Assembly: GCA_001898145.1 (NCBI GenBank)
Contig: MKSR01000024.1
Span: 1-64,000 of the forward strand
Direction of reading: 5' to 3'
Length of the DNA stretch: 64,000 bases
Source: Dyadobacter sp. 50-39
Lineage (GTDB): Bacteria > Bacteroidota > Bacteroidia > Cytophagales > Spirosomataceae
Shown: piece after piece, positions 1 through 8,774 of the stretch
Numbering within the stretch: position 1 is the first letter of the stretch
Layout of the letters: the number at the start of each line of letters is the position of its first letter
Notes under the pieces: model-generated
Databases searched by the model: none
The model's input: the letters and a program-made list of their open reading frames with translations, nothing else
Told to the model about the DNA's origin: nothing
Position numbers and translations under genes: made by a program

Positions 1-46
1 GTATTAAATCTACGCGTTTGCTCGATGAGCAACCGTTGGGATATTG

Positions 47-1393
47 TTAGACAACATATAGAGCCATATCAACGACAAAAAATTGCAGCATAGCGACAGT
101 TTGTAATGCACCCGTTGTGATATCCATCGCGATATCCAATTTCTTTGCAATATTCCGTATGTGCAAATTGGTCATTGTTACTATCTGCGAAACGGTACTC
201 TTCTTCTGCTTTGCGGTCATGCCGGAATCCAAAAACGGAAACACGTATGATTCTGGCGCGGTACTGTTGGTATACCTGTTTATGATATTCCAGCTCTCAG
301 CAAACAGATTTATCTTGATCCTGATCTGGTTGCCTTTTCTTGTACGAGCGGTTTTTTGTCTAACGAAGGATAAGCTATTTCCTACCCTGTCAATGTCCTT
401 CCACTTGATATTGCAGATATCTGTAATATTCATCCCATTACTCAGATATGAAAATACCCACAGATCACGGCCTCGCTCTTCATATGAGCCAGGCTCGCTC
501 TGATAGCTGATGATCTTCATAACATCTGTCTTGGATAGAGCTTTTTTGATATTTGCACCGGCCGGAATAACATATCCTCCTTTGCCAAAAGGATACAAAT
601 CTGAGCTTACAACCTTATCTCTGATCGCATCATTAAAAACACTACGTAATTGCCGGCAATATATTCCCACTGTCGTAAGCGTTGCCGGTGTATCAACGGC
701 AGCAGGCTCCCCCTTTTTTAATTTCTTCTTTTTTGCAGCACGGCCATACAGAAGCATCCATTGTTCATATGCCTTTAAAAAATCGGGAGTGACATACTCA
801 AATCTTAAAATTGTAGCAGGTTTCGGTGTATTCCGTTTTGCAGGTTTAGGAATGTTCAGAAATCTGCTTCTATCAGCATCACTGAATGAAGAAATAAACC
901 GTCTCAATGAAATCCCCGTATCTCTGTAACTCGCAGCTGAACCAAGGCGTTCTTCACTTTCCATCGCCTTTGCTTTTAAATCAAGCATGCTTATCACGTC
1001 GTCTGATTCAATCCGTTCGGGCGAAGCTTCAGTCTTCCCATAATTTTCAAATAAATTACGGAACAGATCAAAGGTGAAATTCGGGCCTAGTTGCCTGGCT
1101 ATGTTACGTGCAAAAGGAACAATACCCACGGGGTCAGTCTCCCGGCTCCATAGTTTATGCCAAACATCAAGAAAATTGTCATCCCTGATTTTACCATCCG
1201 GTGATTCTTTCTCTGCATTTTTCTTTAACCGCTCCCACTCTGCCTTGCTCACTTTGATGCCTGTTGAAAACAGTTTCTGCTTTCTTTCAAAGATCACATT
1301 CAGCTTTATCTTATTATCGTCTCTTCTGGTGTCAAAAAACAAATTCACTGTAGCCTGTTTCATGATATTACAATTTTTTGATTGAACGTTCAT
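47..1393 (-). pseudogene. Tyrosine site-specific recombinase (integrase), C-terminally decayed
   Basis: The 448-residue product has the layout of Bacteroidota phage-type integrases: an N-terminal arm-binding segment with FFDTRRDDN and GIKVSKAEW, a SAM-like core-binding region (about 120-240) and the start of the catalytic domain (SYLSNGMNITDICNIKWKDID, then KTARTRKGNQ). The C-terminal part is wrong. Where the family has an ARHSF-type box the protein reads ALQTVAML, so the Arg-His pair is missing, and a stop follows MALYVV before the catalytic tyrosine. After the stop, the same frame reads GCSSSK, which resembles the usual LGHSSxK box with His changed to Cys. I therefore call it a non-functional remnant. 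The gene points away from the tRNA fragment at 1548-1596, as expected for an element integrated in a tRNA gene. It is more AT-rich than the genes to its right. Confidence 0.8.
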
Positions 1394-1547
1394 TCAATTT
1401 TATGTGCAATACAATGTGCAATACAAATTTAAGGATTAGACGATAAACAGACAACAAGCAAAAACAAAAATATTTTATAAATATCTAATTATCAGTATAT
1501 TGCATAACAATAGACAAATATACAATAAGAAGAAAAACCATATTTTT

Positions 1548-1596
1548 ACTGACTCATAATCAGTAGGTGCTTGGTTCGATTCCAAGTGGGCCCACC
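1548..1596 (+). other. 3' half of a tRNA gene (CAU anticodon), probable att site
   Basis: The stretch folds as an anticodon arm (ACTGA, loop CTCATAA, TCAGT), a short variable region, a T arm (CTTGG, TTCGATT, CCAAG) and the acceptor 3' strand TGGGCCC followed by ACC. The anticodon CAU fits a Met or Ile2 tRNA. Nothing resembling the 5' acceptor strand or D arm lies upstream, where the sequence is AT-rich. A displaced tRNA 3' end next to an integrase is the classic mark of integrative element insertion, so this is most likely the right attachment site, with the intact tRNA at the left end of the element outside the window. Confidence 0.75.
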
Positions 1597-1604
1597 TGAA
1601 ATTC

Positions 1605-1640
1605 AAGGACTTAACTTCAAAAGTTGAGTCCTTTTTCTTT
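1605..1640 (+). terminator. Intrinsic terminator of the ancestral tRNA
   Basis: AAGGACTTAACTT (1605-1617) pairs with AAGTTGAGTCCTT (1621-1633) across a three-base loop with one G-T wobble, and is followed by a T-rich run. It lies 9 bp after the tRNA fragment, so it is probably the original chromosomal tRNA terminator. Confidence 0.8.
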
Positions 1641-1908
1641 TTGTTGCAATTGTCTCGAAGGCTGACGAGCGTTTGAAACGAACTTCGGCATCTGGAAAGT
1701 TTTCACGGCCAGCTGATCAGTATCGAGATAGAGCGGAAAGAAGCTATCAGGAAAGTAGTCGGGCATAGCACCCTAAATGACAGCAGCTGGCATTAAATCC
1801 ACATTTCGAAGAATATATACAAAAGGCATAAGTATATCTTTTACTGCCAATTGAAGATGCGGCTGTTTAAAAAATGGTATGTTTGAAACCTAATCTAATC
1901 TTGCAAAA
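1641..1908. other. Intergenic stretch, no gene recognised
   Basis: With the terminator before it, this makes a gap of more than 300 bases between the tRNA fragment and the next lipoprotein. A short open frame at about 1668-1796 (reading RHLESFHGQ and VVGHSTLND) has no start codon and no family that I recognise. The last 40 bases are AT-rich and probably hold the promoter of the gene at 1909. Confidence 0.4.
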
Positions 1909-2340
1909 ATGATTTTCAAAAAATTACTCTTACCCTTCTTTTTGCTGGCTCTATGCCTTACAACATTTTCATGTATCAAAGACCATGTCATCCCACCTGA
2001 TAATAGTCAAACTGAACGATTACTTTTTAGATCGTGGGAAATGGTGGCCGAAGAAAATGGAATCGACAGCTTAAAAAATGTCAAGCGTTCATTTGTGACG
2101 TTTTCCTCTGACGGTACCTGGTCTTCATCAGTGGGTAGCTATGCGCCAATTGGGTCGGGAGATGATAGATATTGGAAATGGCACCCAACCGTCCCTAATC
2201 GATTACTGTGGTGGTATCTTGGGCATGAAACAAATGAAAATAACTATATCGACTTACGAGTGGTAACGGAAGATTCCCTAAAGATCATACATTCAAATGT
2301 GTACTTTAAAGGAAAATACACTTTTGTTCCATTCAAATAA
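1909..2340 (+). CDS. Small lipoprotein, lipocalin-like
   Basis: A 143-residue protein with a type II signal peptide: Lys-Lys, a Leu/Phe-rich core and the lipobox TFSC, giving a lipidated Cys at position 22. The mature part carries features of the small 'lipocalin-like' lipoproteins common in Bacteroidota, namely LLFRSWEMV near the start, FSSDGTW in the middle and a beta-rich, Trp-rich remainder ending YFKGKYTFV. That assignment is by pattern only and no ligand can be named. ATG at 1909 is the only sensible start. The gene stands alone, with a hairpin terminator 59 bp behind it, and it is the first intact gene right of the inferred element boundary. Confidence 0.75.
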   Translation: MIFKKLLLPFFLLALCLTTFSCIKDHVIPPDNSQTERLLFRSWEMVAEENGIDSLKNVKRSFVTFSSDGTWSSSVGSYAPIGSGDDRYWKWHPTVPNRLLWWYLGHETNENNYIDLRVVTEDSLKIIHSNVYFKGKYTFVPFK

Positions 2341-2398
2341 CCACTGTCGTAAAATTTTACGATCATAAGCGAACAATAGGCGAATTACAATTTCGAGC

Positions 2399-2430
2399 AA
2401 AGCCATTACCATCAGGTGATGGCTTTCTTA
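2399..2430 (+). terminator. Probable terminator of the lipoprotein gene
   Basis: AAAGCCAT (2399-2406) pairs with ATGGCTTT (2419-2426) around a 12-base loop and is followed by CTTACT. The T run is weak. Confidence 0.55.
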
Positions 2431-2706
2431 CTGTAGAAATGTGATTGGCTATTCTCACAAAACCCTTCAGAATGTTGCACACAGCCCGGTCTCATCATTC
2501 CTCACGCTTCTCCTGTGGATACATCCTCAGATAAGCGAATCGCCAAATCGCCCAGAGGCAAGCGGACACTATCACCCCGATAAAATACTTGGTTCGATCT
2601 CGTCCGGCCCACTTGTACAGGAAGCGAAAGTAGAAATCGCCGATTTGGTGATTACTGAATTATAGCTTACCGTCATTGCATTTTCATCCAACCAAATCAA
2701 TGCGAT
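2431..2706. other. Intergenic stretch with an inverted repeat and a tRNA-like fragment
   Basis: No convincing gene is present. A 13-base inverted repeat is found at 2538-2550 (AATCGCCAAATCG) and 2641-2653 (CGATTTGGTGATT), with one mismatch. Between the arms, 2588-2612 reads CTTGGTTCGAT...GGCCCAC, which resembles the T arm and acceptor end of a tRNA but does not pair into a stem. It may be a decayed tRNA or attachment remnant. Confidence 0.4.
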
Positions 2707-5700
2707 ATGATCCGTACATATATACCAACCGGGTTGCTGATTCTTGCGCTGTTTTGCCCTGCCGGGAATGCCTCCGCCCAACAAAAGGATAAGACGCAAT
2801 CCTCACGCACGGGGGTGTACACGCCCGAGCAGGAGCTGGCTGGTTTCAAAGTAGCACCCGGATTTGTGGTAGAGCTGGTTGCCAGCGAGCGTGATAGTAT
2901 TGTGAACCCGGTGGATCTGACATTCGACGACGCCGGTCGGCTCTGGACCCAAACGGCCAGGATGTACCCCCTCGACCCTATCGCCGATATTCAATGGAAT
3001 GAGCTGCTCCGGCTGATGGACGACCGGAGCGCCCAGAATAACCATCCGAATTTCAAGCGCATCCTGGAATTATATCAGGGCAAAGAGAAAGGAACGGACA
3101 AAATTATCGTGATCTCCGACCTGTACGGCAAAACACCTGCAAGGACGCAGGTGTGGGCGGATGGCCTCACGATCCCGATGAGCATATTGCCTTACAAAAA
3201 CGGCGCATATGTGGCGCAGGGCTCGGAAATGTTCTTTCTGGATGATGTTGACCACGACGGTAAAGGCGACACCCGTGTGCCGCTGCTGACGGGATTTGGC
3301 TTCACGGACACACACGCGATGGCCCACACGCTCGTACGGGCGCCGGGTGGTTGGATCCATTTCAGTCACGGCGGCCTTAATAAGGGCGAAGTAACGTCCC
3401 TGACAGGCCCTGCGAAAGCTAAGATCGATTTCAGCAAGATCGGCCGGTTTTCGTTCGATGGTAAAAAGATTGAAGTCGTCAGTTCCGGGCTGAACAACAT
3501 CTGGGGTTTCCAGCTTCGGTACAACGGGCAATGGTATGGTTCGGAGGCGAACGACCTGGGGTACTCGGTAGTGCAGCTGGAACCCGGCGCAGGTTTTCCC
3601 GGCATTGGCAATGACAGGATCCGGCCCTACCAGCCATTCATGCCGCCATTGCACGAGTTCAGGGTTGGCGGGACGGGCATTTCGGGTACGGCGTTTGCTG
3701 ACGATGCCTCCGGCTCGTTCCCGGATGAGTACATGGACGTTGCATTTCTTGCCAATCCCATTACCAGCTCTATCAATGCAGTAAAAATGGTACGGAACGA
3801 AGATGGTACCGTCACTTCCAGCCACCTGCCCGACCTGCTTACTTCCGAGGACGACTGGTTCCGCCCAGTGAATATGGAATTCGGGCCGGATGGTTGCCTG
3901 TATATCGCGGATTGGTATAACAAAATCGTTTCGCACAACGAGTTACCGACTACGCACCCCGACCGGGACAAAACGCATGGCCGTATCTGGCGCATCCGGC
4001 ATGTGAGCCAGAAACCGAGGAGCATCCCTAATTTTTATGAGGTTAAAACAAGCGACTTGCCCCGTTACCTCATGTCAGCTTCTTTGTGGGAGAAGCGTGC
4101 GGCCTGGCACCAGATCTCCGACCGCCCGGCCTCGGAAACTTCGGCGCTTGCCCCCCAACTTATAGACATCGCCTCGAAAGAATCCAATGATCCTGCTTCC
4201 CGCATTCATGCATTATGGGCACTGGAAGGGATCCGGCATTACGATTCTGCGTTAGTTACCGCATTGCTGGCCGCAAAATCGTCGGATGTCCGCCGGGAAG
4301 CCGTGCGGTCGCTTGTTAGTTTTGGGCTAAAACCTGCAGAGATGGGCGACGCGGTGGAGAAGCTGATCGACGACGCGAATCCGGCGGTCCGCTCGCAGGT
4401 GATCCGCACGCTGGACGAAGCCGGTGCTGCCGATCCGAAATCCATGGCAATCCTCGCCAAAGCGGCCCGGGCCGAACTGCCCGGAAATCAAATGGGAGGC
4501 AGTTACGAGCGACGGTTTGAGCGTTACCTGGTCAGGAAGGCGCTGGAAAAATCACCGGACGCATTGCAGCAGTTTATCAGCTCCCCGGCTGCGCTGGAAA
4601 TCCCGGCGATAAATATGCTATGGGCTGTGCAGGCATTGCCACCCGCAGAACGGGCCAAAGCATTCCTGCAATTCTGGCCGAAAGCGCATTTGGCTGCCCT
4701 GGACGAATCTACCTTCGTCGGCATGGCAGCTATGCTTTCCGATCAGGCTATCTACCAGGCAATGAAACAAATGCTGGATGACCCGGCGCAGGCCAGGGCC
4801 TATCTAGACTTTGCGGTTCAAAACCAATCGCAGGTGCAATCACCCGCATTAGCCCAACTTCTGGCTGCACCCGTAAACAACCTGCTTCAAAGTCGCGATC
4901 CGGCCGATCGGAACCTTGCGCTGGACGTCGCAGGCCGTTACCGGGTGGCCAGCGCCAGAAAATCCGCCGCCGGGCTTGTTACCGACCAGGCCAGCGACGC
5001 TACATTGAAGCTGATTCTCAAAGTACTGGAAACCGGCCCCGCCCAGGGCGAGCCGACGTTTTTGAAAATGGTGAATAATGAAAACTTCGGCTCCGATATC
5101 AGGGTGGCTGCTCTGGCGAGCCTTGTGAAAGCAAACCCTTCGAAAGCACGGCAAGCGGCGGCACAATGGCTTCCCACCCTGAACGAACAGGAGAAAAAAG
5201 ACCTCGCAACGACGCTGTCGTCTTCAGTGGAAGGGTCAGGACTGCTTTTGGTACTATATGAAAAGAAATTGCTTCCGCTTTCAGCATTTAACCTTTCCGC
5301 AGCCGAACGCGTGGTCGGCGCCACGAAAAACGACGCCCGCAGCGTCGCCATCGTCACTGGTGTCAGAAAGCGGGAAGAAGCCAAACAAAGAGCATTCAAA
5401 GGCCAACTGACAAAGTATATGGCGATTGCCGAAAAGCATAGCGGCAACCCTGAGGCTGGAAAAGTGCTTTTCCAGACCTGCCTCGCCTGCCACCAGGTAG
5501 GAAGCCAGGGACAGGGGGTCGCCCCTGCCCTCGATGGCTCGGCCGACCGGGAGAACGAGGCATTGCTCACGGCTATCTTGAACCCCGACGCGGCGATTGA
5601 ATCCGGATATGCGGTGTACAGGGTGACCAGGAAGGATGGCTCTCAGATGGAGGGTTACCTCGTCAACCGGGATAACCAGGGTACGACGCTCGCTTTTATG

Positions 5701-5847
5701 GGTGGCGGCAAGAGCTTCATCGAGGCAGGCGCCATCAAAAGCCAGGGATTCCTCGGCGGGCGGTCTTTCATGGTCAAAGGACTGATCGACAATTACAGCG
5801 ACCAGCAGGTGGCGGATCTTTTGTCCTACATCAAAACATTAAAATAG
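2707..5847 (+). CDS. PVC-type heme-binding membrane-bound dehydrogenase-like protein
   Basis: A 1046-residue secreted protein. A signal peptide (1-25, ending NASAQ) is followed by a sorbosone/glucose-dehydrogenase-like beta-propeller of the 'PVC-type membrane-bound dehydrogenase' class (about 35-430; VDLTFDDAGRLW, FGPDGCLYIADWYN). A long helical HEAT-repeat region (about 440-880) and a C-terminal cytochrome c-like domain (about 905-1046) complete it. The heme motif is C925-L-A-C928-H929. Family members are thought to oxidise sugars or alcohols in the periplasm and pass electrons to a c-type heme; the substrate here is unknown. ATG at 2707 puts the signal peptide directly at the N-terminus. 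It is followed 108 bp later by the Tm-1-like gene in the same direction, so co-transcription is possible. A related but heme-less-looking protein lies at the right end of the window. Confidence 0.9.
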   Translation: MIRTYIPTGLLILALFCPAGNASAQQKDKTQSSRTGVYTPEQELAGFKVAPGFVVELVASERDSIVNPVDLTFDDAGRLWTQTARMYPLDPIADIQWNELLRLMDDRSAQNNHPNFKRILELYQGKEKGTDKIIVISDLYGKTPARTQVWADGLTIPMSILPYKNGAYVAQGSEMFFLDDVDHDGKGDTRVPLLTGFGFTDTHAMAHTLVRAPGGWIHFSHGGLNKGEVTSLTGPAKAKIDFSKIGRFSFDGKKIEVVSSGLNNIWGFQLRYNGQWYGSEANDLGYSVVQLEPGAGFPGIGNDRIRPYQPFMPPLHEFRVGGTGISGTAFADDASGSFPDEYMDVAFLANPITSSINAVKMVRNEDGTVTSSHLPDLLTSEDDWFRPVNMEFGPDGCLYIADWYNKIVSHNELPTTHPDRDKTHGRIWRIRHVSQKPRSIPNFYEVKTSDLPRYLMSASLWEKRAAWHQISDRPASETSALAPQLIDIASKESNDPASRIHALWALEGIRHYDSALVTALLAAKSSDVRREAVRSLVSFGLKPAEMGDAVEKLIDDANPAVRSQVIRTLDEAGAADPKSMAILAKAARAELPGNQMGGSYERRFERYLVRKALEKSPDALQQFISSPAALEIPAINMLWAVQALPPAERAKAFLQFWPKAHLAALDESTFVGMAAMLSDQAIYQAMKQMLDDPAQARAYLDFAVQNQSQVQSPALAQLLAAPVNNLLQSRDPADRNLALDVAGRYRVASARKSAAGLVTDQASDATLKLILKVLETGPAQGEPTFLKMVNNENFGSDIRVAALASLVKANPSKARQAAAQWLPTLNEQEKKDLATTLSSSVEGSGLLLVLYEKKLLPLSAFNLSAAERVVGATKNDARSVAIVTGVRKREEAKQRAFKGQLTKYMAIAEKHSGNPEAGKVLFQTCLACHQVGSQGQGVAPALDGSADRENEALLTAILNPDAAIESGYAVYRVTRKDGSQMEGYLVNRDNQGTTLAFMGGGKSFIEAGAIKSQGFLGGRSFMVKGLIDNYSDQQVADLLSYIKTLK

Positions 5848-5955
5848 CGCTGAACCCATCGGACCCATTGGAGCGCCCGGCCATGCATTTGATTCAATGC
5901 TGCCGAATCTGCTGCACAGGGTTGTTTTGCGATCGATGTTTAACGATTATTGCAT

Positions 5956-7206
5956 ATGTCAATTTCCGATAAAAGCATTTTAATACTGGGGTGTTTCGAC
6001 ACCAAAGGTGATGTATTCGCCTACCTCCGCGAATGCATTCTCTCCCGCGGAGAAACCGTAATGACTGCCAACACGGGCGTTTTCGGCACCACCGAGGCCT
6101 TCCCGGTCGATTTTGAAGCCAACGACATAGCGCTGGAAGCAGGCCACGATATTGCCGACTTACGCAGAAACCGTGACCGGGGCCGGGCCATCGACGTGAT
6201 GGGGCGGGGCGCGGCAAGGCTGGCAGGCCGGTTGTTTGCCGAAGGGAAGATCAAAGCGGTGATCGGCGCGGGCGGCGGGGGCGGGACCTACATTGCGCTG
6301 TCGGCCATGCAGCAAATCCCGTTTGGCGTGCCCAAACTATGCCTCACCACTTTAGCGACCAAAGACCTCTCCCGGCAAATCGGCGACAAAGACATTATGC
6401 TGATCCCCTCCGTGGTGGATGTAGCGGGTACCAACCACATTCTTCAATTGCTGGTGGAACAGGCCGCAGCCGCCATATGCGCGATGGCGAATGTAAAAGC
6501 AACCGCTCAAAAGACTACCCGTAGCATCGCCATCAGCATGTTTGGAAATACCACCCCATGCGTGGATAAATGCACGGAGCTGCTACAAAAGGAAGGGTAT
6601 GAGGTACTCGCGTTTCATGCGACGGGCGTAGGCGGTAAAACCATGGAGTCGCTGATCCGTGAAGGGGTCTTCGACGCGGTACTGGACATTACCACCACCG
6701 AACTTGCCGACGACCTCTGCGGAGGCATTTGCAATGCAGGTCCTGCACGACTCACCGCCGCTGCCGACATGGGAATACCACAAGTGGTCGTGCCGGGCTG
6801 TATGGATATGGTCAACTTCGCCCATCTGGATACTGTGCCTTCGCAGTTTGCGCAACGCCACCTCTACAGCTGGGCGCCCGACGTAACGCTTATGCGCACG
6901 GATGAGCGCGAAAATGCGCTTCTGGGTGAGCAGCTCGCCCGCAAGGTGAATCGTTCGCCGGCACCCGCGTCGATCGTGTTACCCCGCCGCGGAGTGTCGC
7001 AGGTCGATTCGGACGGCGGTATATTTTATGATCCGGCTGCGGATAATGCCCTGTTTGAGGCGATCCGCACCCATGCTTCAGCCCAGGTGGACGTGATCGA
7101 CGCCGATTTGCACATCAATGACCCGGCGTTTGCGCAGCTGCTCGTGAGCACGCTGCTGGAGGTGATGGAAAAGGCAAAGCAACCGGTCAGCACGGAAAGA
7201 AGATAG
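5956..7206 (+). CDS. Tm-1-like ATP-binding domain protein (UPF0261)
   Basis: A 416-residue cytoplasmic protein of the UPF0261/Tm-1-like family. Near the N-terminus it reads ILILGCFDTKG, a family hallmark, and a glycine-rich loop GAGGGGG at about 104-110 fits the nucleotide-binding part described for plant Tm-1. The second half carries GVGGKTMESLI and VPGCMDMVNF, both usual for the family. I chose ATG at 5956 over a TTG two codons upstream. The next gene encodes the TIM-barrel protein that is commonly its neighbour or its fused C-terminal half in Tm-1-like proteins, so the two probably act together. The reaction is not established. The context with a periplasmic dehydrogenase suggests carbon metabolism, which is inference. 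Confidence 0.9.
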   Translation: MSISDKSILILGCFDTKGDVFAYLRECILSRGETVMTANTGVFGTTEAFPVDFEANDIALEAGHDIADLRRNRDRGRAIDVMGRGAARLAGRLFAEGKIKAVIGAGGGGGTYIALSAMQQIPFGVPKLCLTTLATKDLSRQIGDKDIMLIPSVVDVAGTNHILQLLVEQAAAAICAMANVKATAQKTTRSIAISMFGNTTPCVDKCTELLQKEGYEVLAFHATGVGGKTMESLIREGVFDAVLDITTTELADDLCGGICNAGPARLTAAADMGIPQVVVPGCMDMVNFAHLDTVPSQFAQRHLYSWAPDVTLMRTDERENALLGEQLARKVNRSPAPASIVLPRRGVSQVDSDGGIFYDPAADNALFEAIRTHASAQVDVIDADLHINDPAFAQLLVSTLLEVMEKAKQPVSTERR

Positions 7207-7269
7207 CGGCCCATTTGGTCAATTGCCGTTCAGTACTGATTTTTGAAAAACATTCCAAAAAGAAATATT

Positions 7270-8142
7270 ATGCCTAATCCATGGACAGGGAAAGGAAATC
7301 CCTATACCAAACAGGAAGTAAGAGACCGTCTGAAAAGCACCCTGGACCAGGGAAAAGCCATTATCGCCGCCGGCGCAGGTACAGGTATCAGTGCCAAATT
7401 CATTGAAAAAGGCGGTGCGGATCTGATCATTATATACAATTCGGGGCGCTTCCGTATGGCGGGGCATGGCTCCACGGCGGGTCTGATGGCCTATGGCGAT
7501 GCCAATGCAGTGGCTATGGAAATCGGCGAGTTCGAAGTGCTGCCGGTAGTGGAAGAGGTTCCCGTGATATGCGGGGTGCATGGCTCCGACCCTCGCCGGC
7601 GCATGTGGCACCATTTACTGAGGGTAAAAGAAATGGGTTTTTCCGGTGTCAACAACTTCCCGACCCACAGCATTGTCGACGGACATTTCAGGAGGGTTTT
7701 GGAAGAAACCGGAATGGGCTTTGCCAAAGAAGTGGAGATGATCCGGCTCGCAACAATGATGGACCTTTTCTCGATCGTGTACGTAGCGACGCCTGAGGAA
7801 GCGCGTCAGATGGCAGAGGTAGGTGCCGATGCGGTGATCGCGCACGTAGGCACAACCGTCGGCGGATCGATCGGCGTGGTGGATGCGACGTGCAGCATGG
7901 ACGAGGCCATCAAACGCACCCAGGAAATCGGCGACGCGGCCCGCAATGTCAACAAGGATGTGTTCGTGCTATCCCACGGCGGCCCCGTCAATACCCCCGA
8001 CGATGTCCGCGAAATTCTTTCCAAAACAGATGCACACGGATTTGTGGGTGCATCCTCACTCGAACGCATGGGTGTAGAACAGTCGCTTACGGATCTTACC
8101 CGCGACTTCAAAAGCATTAACCTGAACAACAGGACTATTTAA
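7270..8142 (+). CDS. TIM-barrel 'phosphoenolpyruvate hydrolase family' protein
   Basis: A 290-residue single-domain TIM barrel. It shows KAIIAAGAGTGISAKFIEKGGADLI near the N-terminus, AGHGSTAGLMAYGDAN, and HVGTTVGGSIG followed by SHGGPVNTPDDV, all typical of the family annotated as phosphoenolpyruvate hydrolase-like or TIM-barrel signal transduction protein. This family forms the second half of Tm-1-like proteins in many organisms; here it is a separate gene 63 bp after the UPF0261 gene, and a strong terminator closes the unit. ATG at 7270 is preferred over an upstream TTG at 7243. Enzymatic activity is unproven for most members, so the product name should be read as a family label. Confidence 0.88.
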   Translation: MPNPWTGKGNPYTKQEVRDRLKSTLDQGKAIIAAGAGTGISAKFIEKGGADLIIIYNSGRFRMAGHGSTAGLMAYGDANAVAMEIGEFEVLPVVEEVPVICGVHGSDPRRRMWHHLLRVKEMGFSGVNNFPTHSIVDGHFRRVLEETGMGFAKEVEMIRLATMMDLFSIVYVATPEEARQMAEVGADAVIAHVGTTVGGSIGVVDATCSMDEAIKRTQEIGDAARNVNKDVFVLSHGGPVNTPDDVREILSKTDAHGFVGASSLERMGVEQSLTDLTRDFKSINLNNRTI

Positions 8143-8148
8143 TTCGGA

Positions 8149-8172
8149 CAAGGCCCGTAAATGCGGGCCTTG
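8149..8172 (+). terminator. Hairpin after the TIM-barrel gene
   Basis: CAAGGCCCG pairs perfectly with CGGGCCTTG across the loop TAAATG, 7 bases after the stop codon. There is no long T run, but position and stem strength fit transcription termination. Confidence 0.7.
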
Positions 8173-8304
8173 CTGCCCTACCCGCATCCCTTATACGTTA
8201 GCTATTAGCGTTTTACAAGATTCAGACACCACGCCGGACGGCCATAAAAAAGTCGTTATCCCCGCATTGTTCCTGCGCGGTATTGTTGTCGTGGCCTGGC
8301 CCGG

Positions 8305-8601
8305 CTAAGCCTTGCGGATTGATCCGATCCGCATGGGAGACAACTCGTATGTACAGATACCGGCAGCGATCACGGGATCAGTTCGCACCAGTTGATGGGC
8401 CTCCTCTTCCGAAGAAACTTCCATGACAGCCATTCCAAAGGGACCTTTCGGATCGAGAACCGGGCCAAACAGCAGTGACGTGCCTTCATCGGTGAGCATC
8501 GTCCAGTAGTCTATATGCTGCAACATAATCGCCCGTTCGGTTTCCGACATATCGAGATGGTAGGTTGGGCGCGGGGCAACCAGGCGGAAGAAAAAGTACA
8601 T
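8305..8601 (-). CDS. YciI-like domain protein
   Basis: A 98-residue protein related to the YciI/YCII ferredoxin-like fold. It has an N-terminal strand (MYFFFRLVAPRP), HIDYWTMLTDEGTSLLFGPVLDPKGPFGMAV and the closing MRIGSIRK. In YciI proteins a His-Asp pair forms the putative active site; LQHIDYW fits the position of the conserved His. I use the ATG at 8601; a TTG at 8628 would add nine unconvincing residues. The gene stands alone. Its role is not known beyond the family's suggested small-molecule enzymatic function. Confidence 0.8.
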   Translation of the reverse strand: MYFFFRLVAPRPTYHLDMSETERAIMLQHIDYWTMLTDEGTSLLFGPVLDPKGPFGMAVMEVSSEEEAHQLVRTDPVIAAGICTYELSPMRIGSIRKA

Positions 8602-8774
8602 GACAGAGAAGTTAGGTTGTTTTGTCAAACCAACATAAAAAACCGCCTCTATACAAATGAGCCGCCTAACTTCGTTATTTCCCGATAGAAACTCAATGAA
8701 CTCCGTTCACTAACTGTTTCTTGCCATTACGCCCTGAGGGCTGCATTTTCGTGCGTCTTTTACACTACCAAGAA

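Noticed and set aside
1668-1796. Short frame containing VVGHSTLND, resembling an integrase GHSS box
   Set aside because: Only about 40 codons, bounded by stops, without the Arg-His or Tyr parts; too short to claim a second integrase remnant.
2441-2665. A 74-codon frame between 2.4 and 2.7 kb
   Set aside because: No ATG start, no motif, and it crosses the inverted repeat and tRNA-like scrap; more likely non-coding.
3070-3936. A 288-codon frame on the minus strand
   Set aside because: Shadow of the heme dehydrogenase gene, with no recognisable domain.
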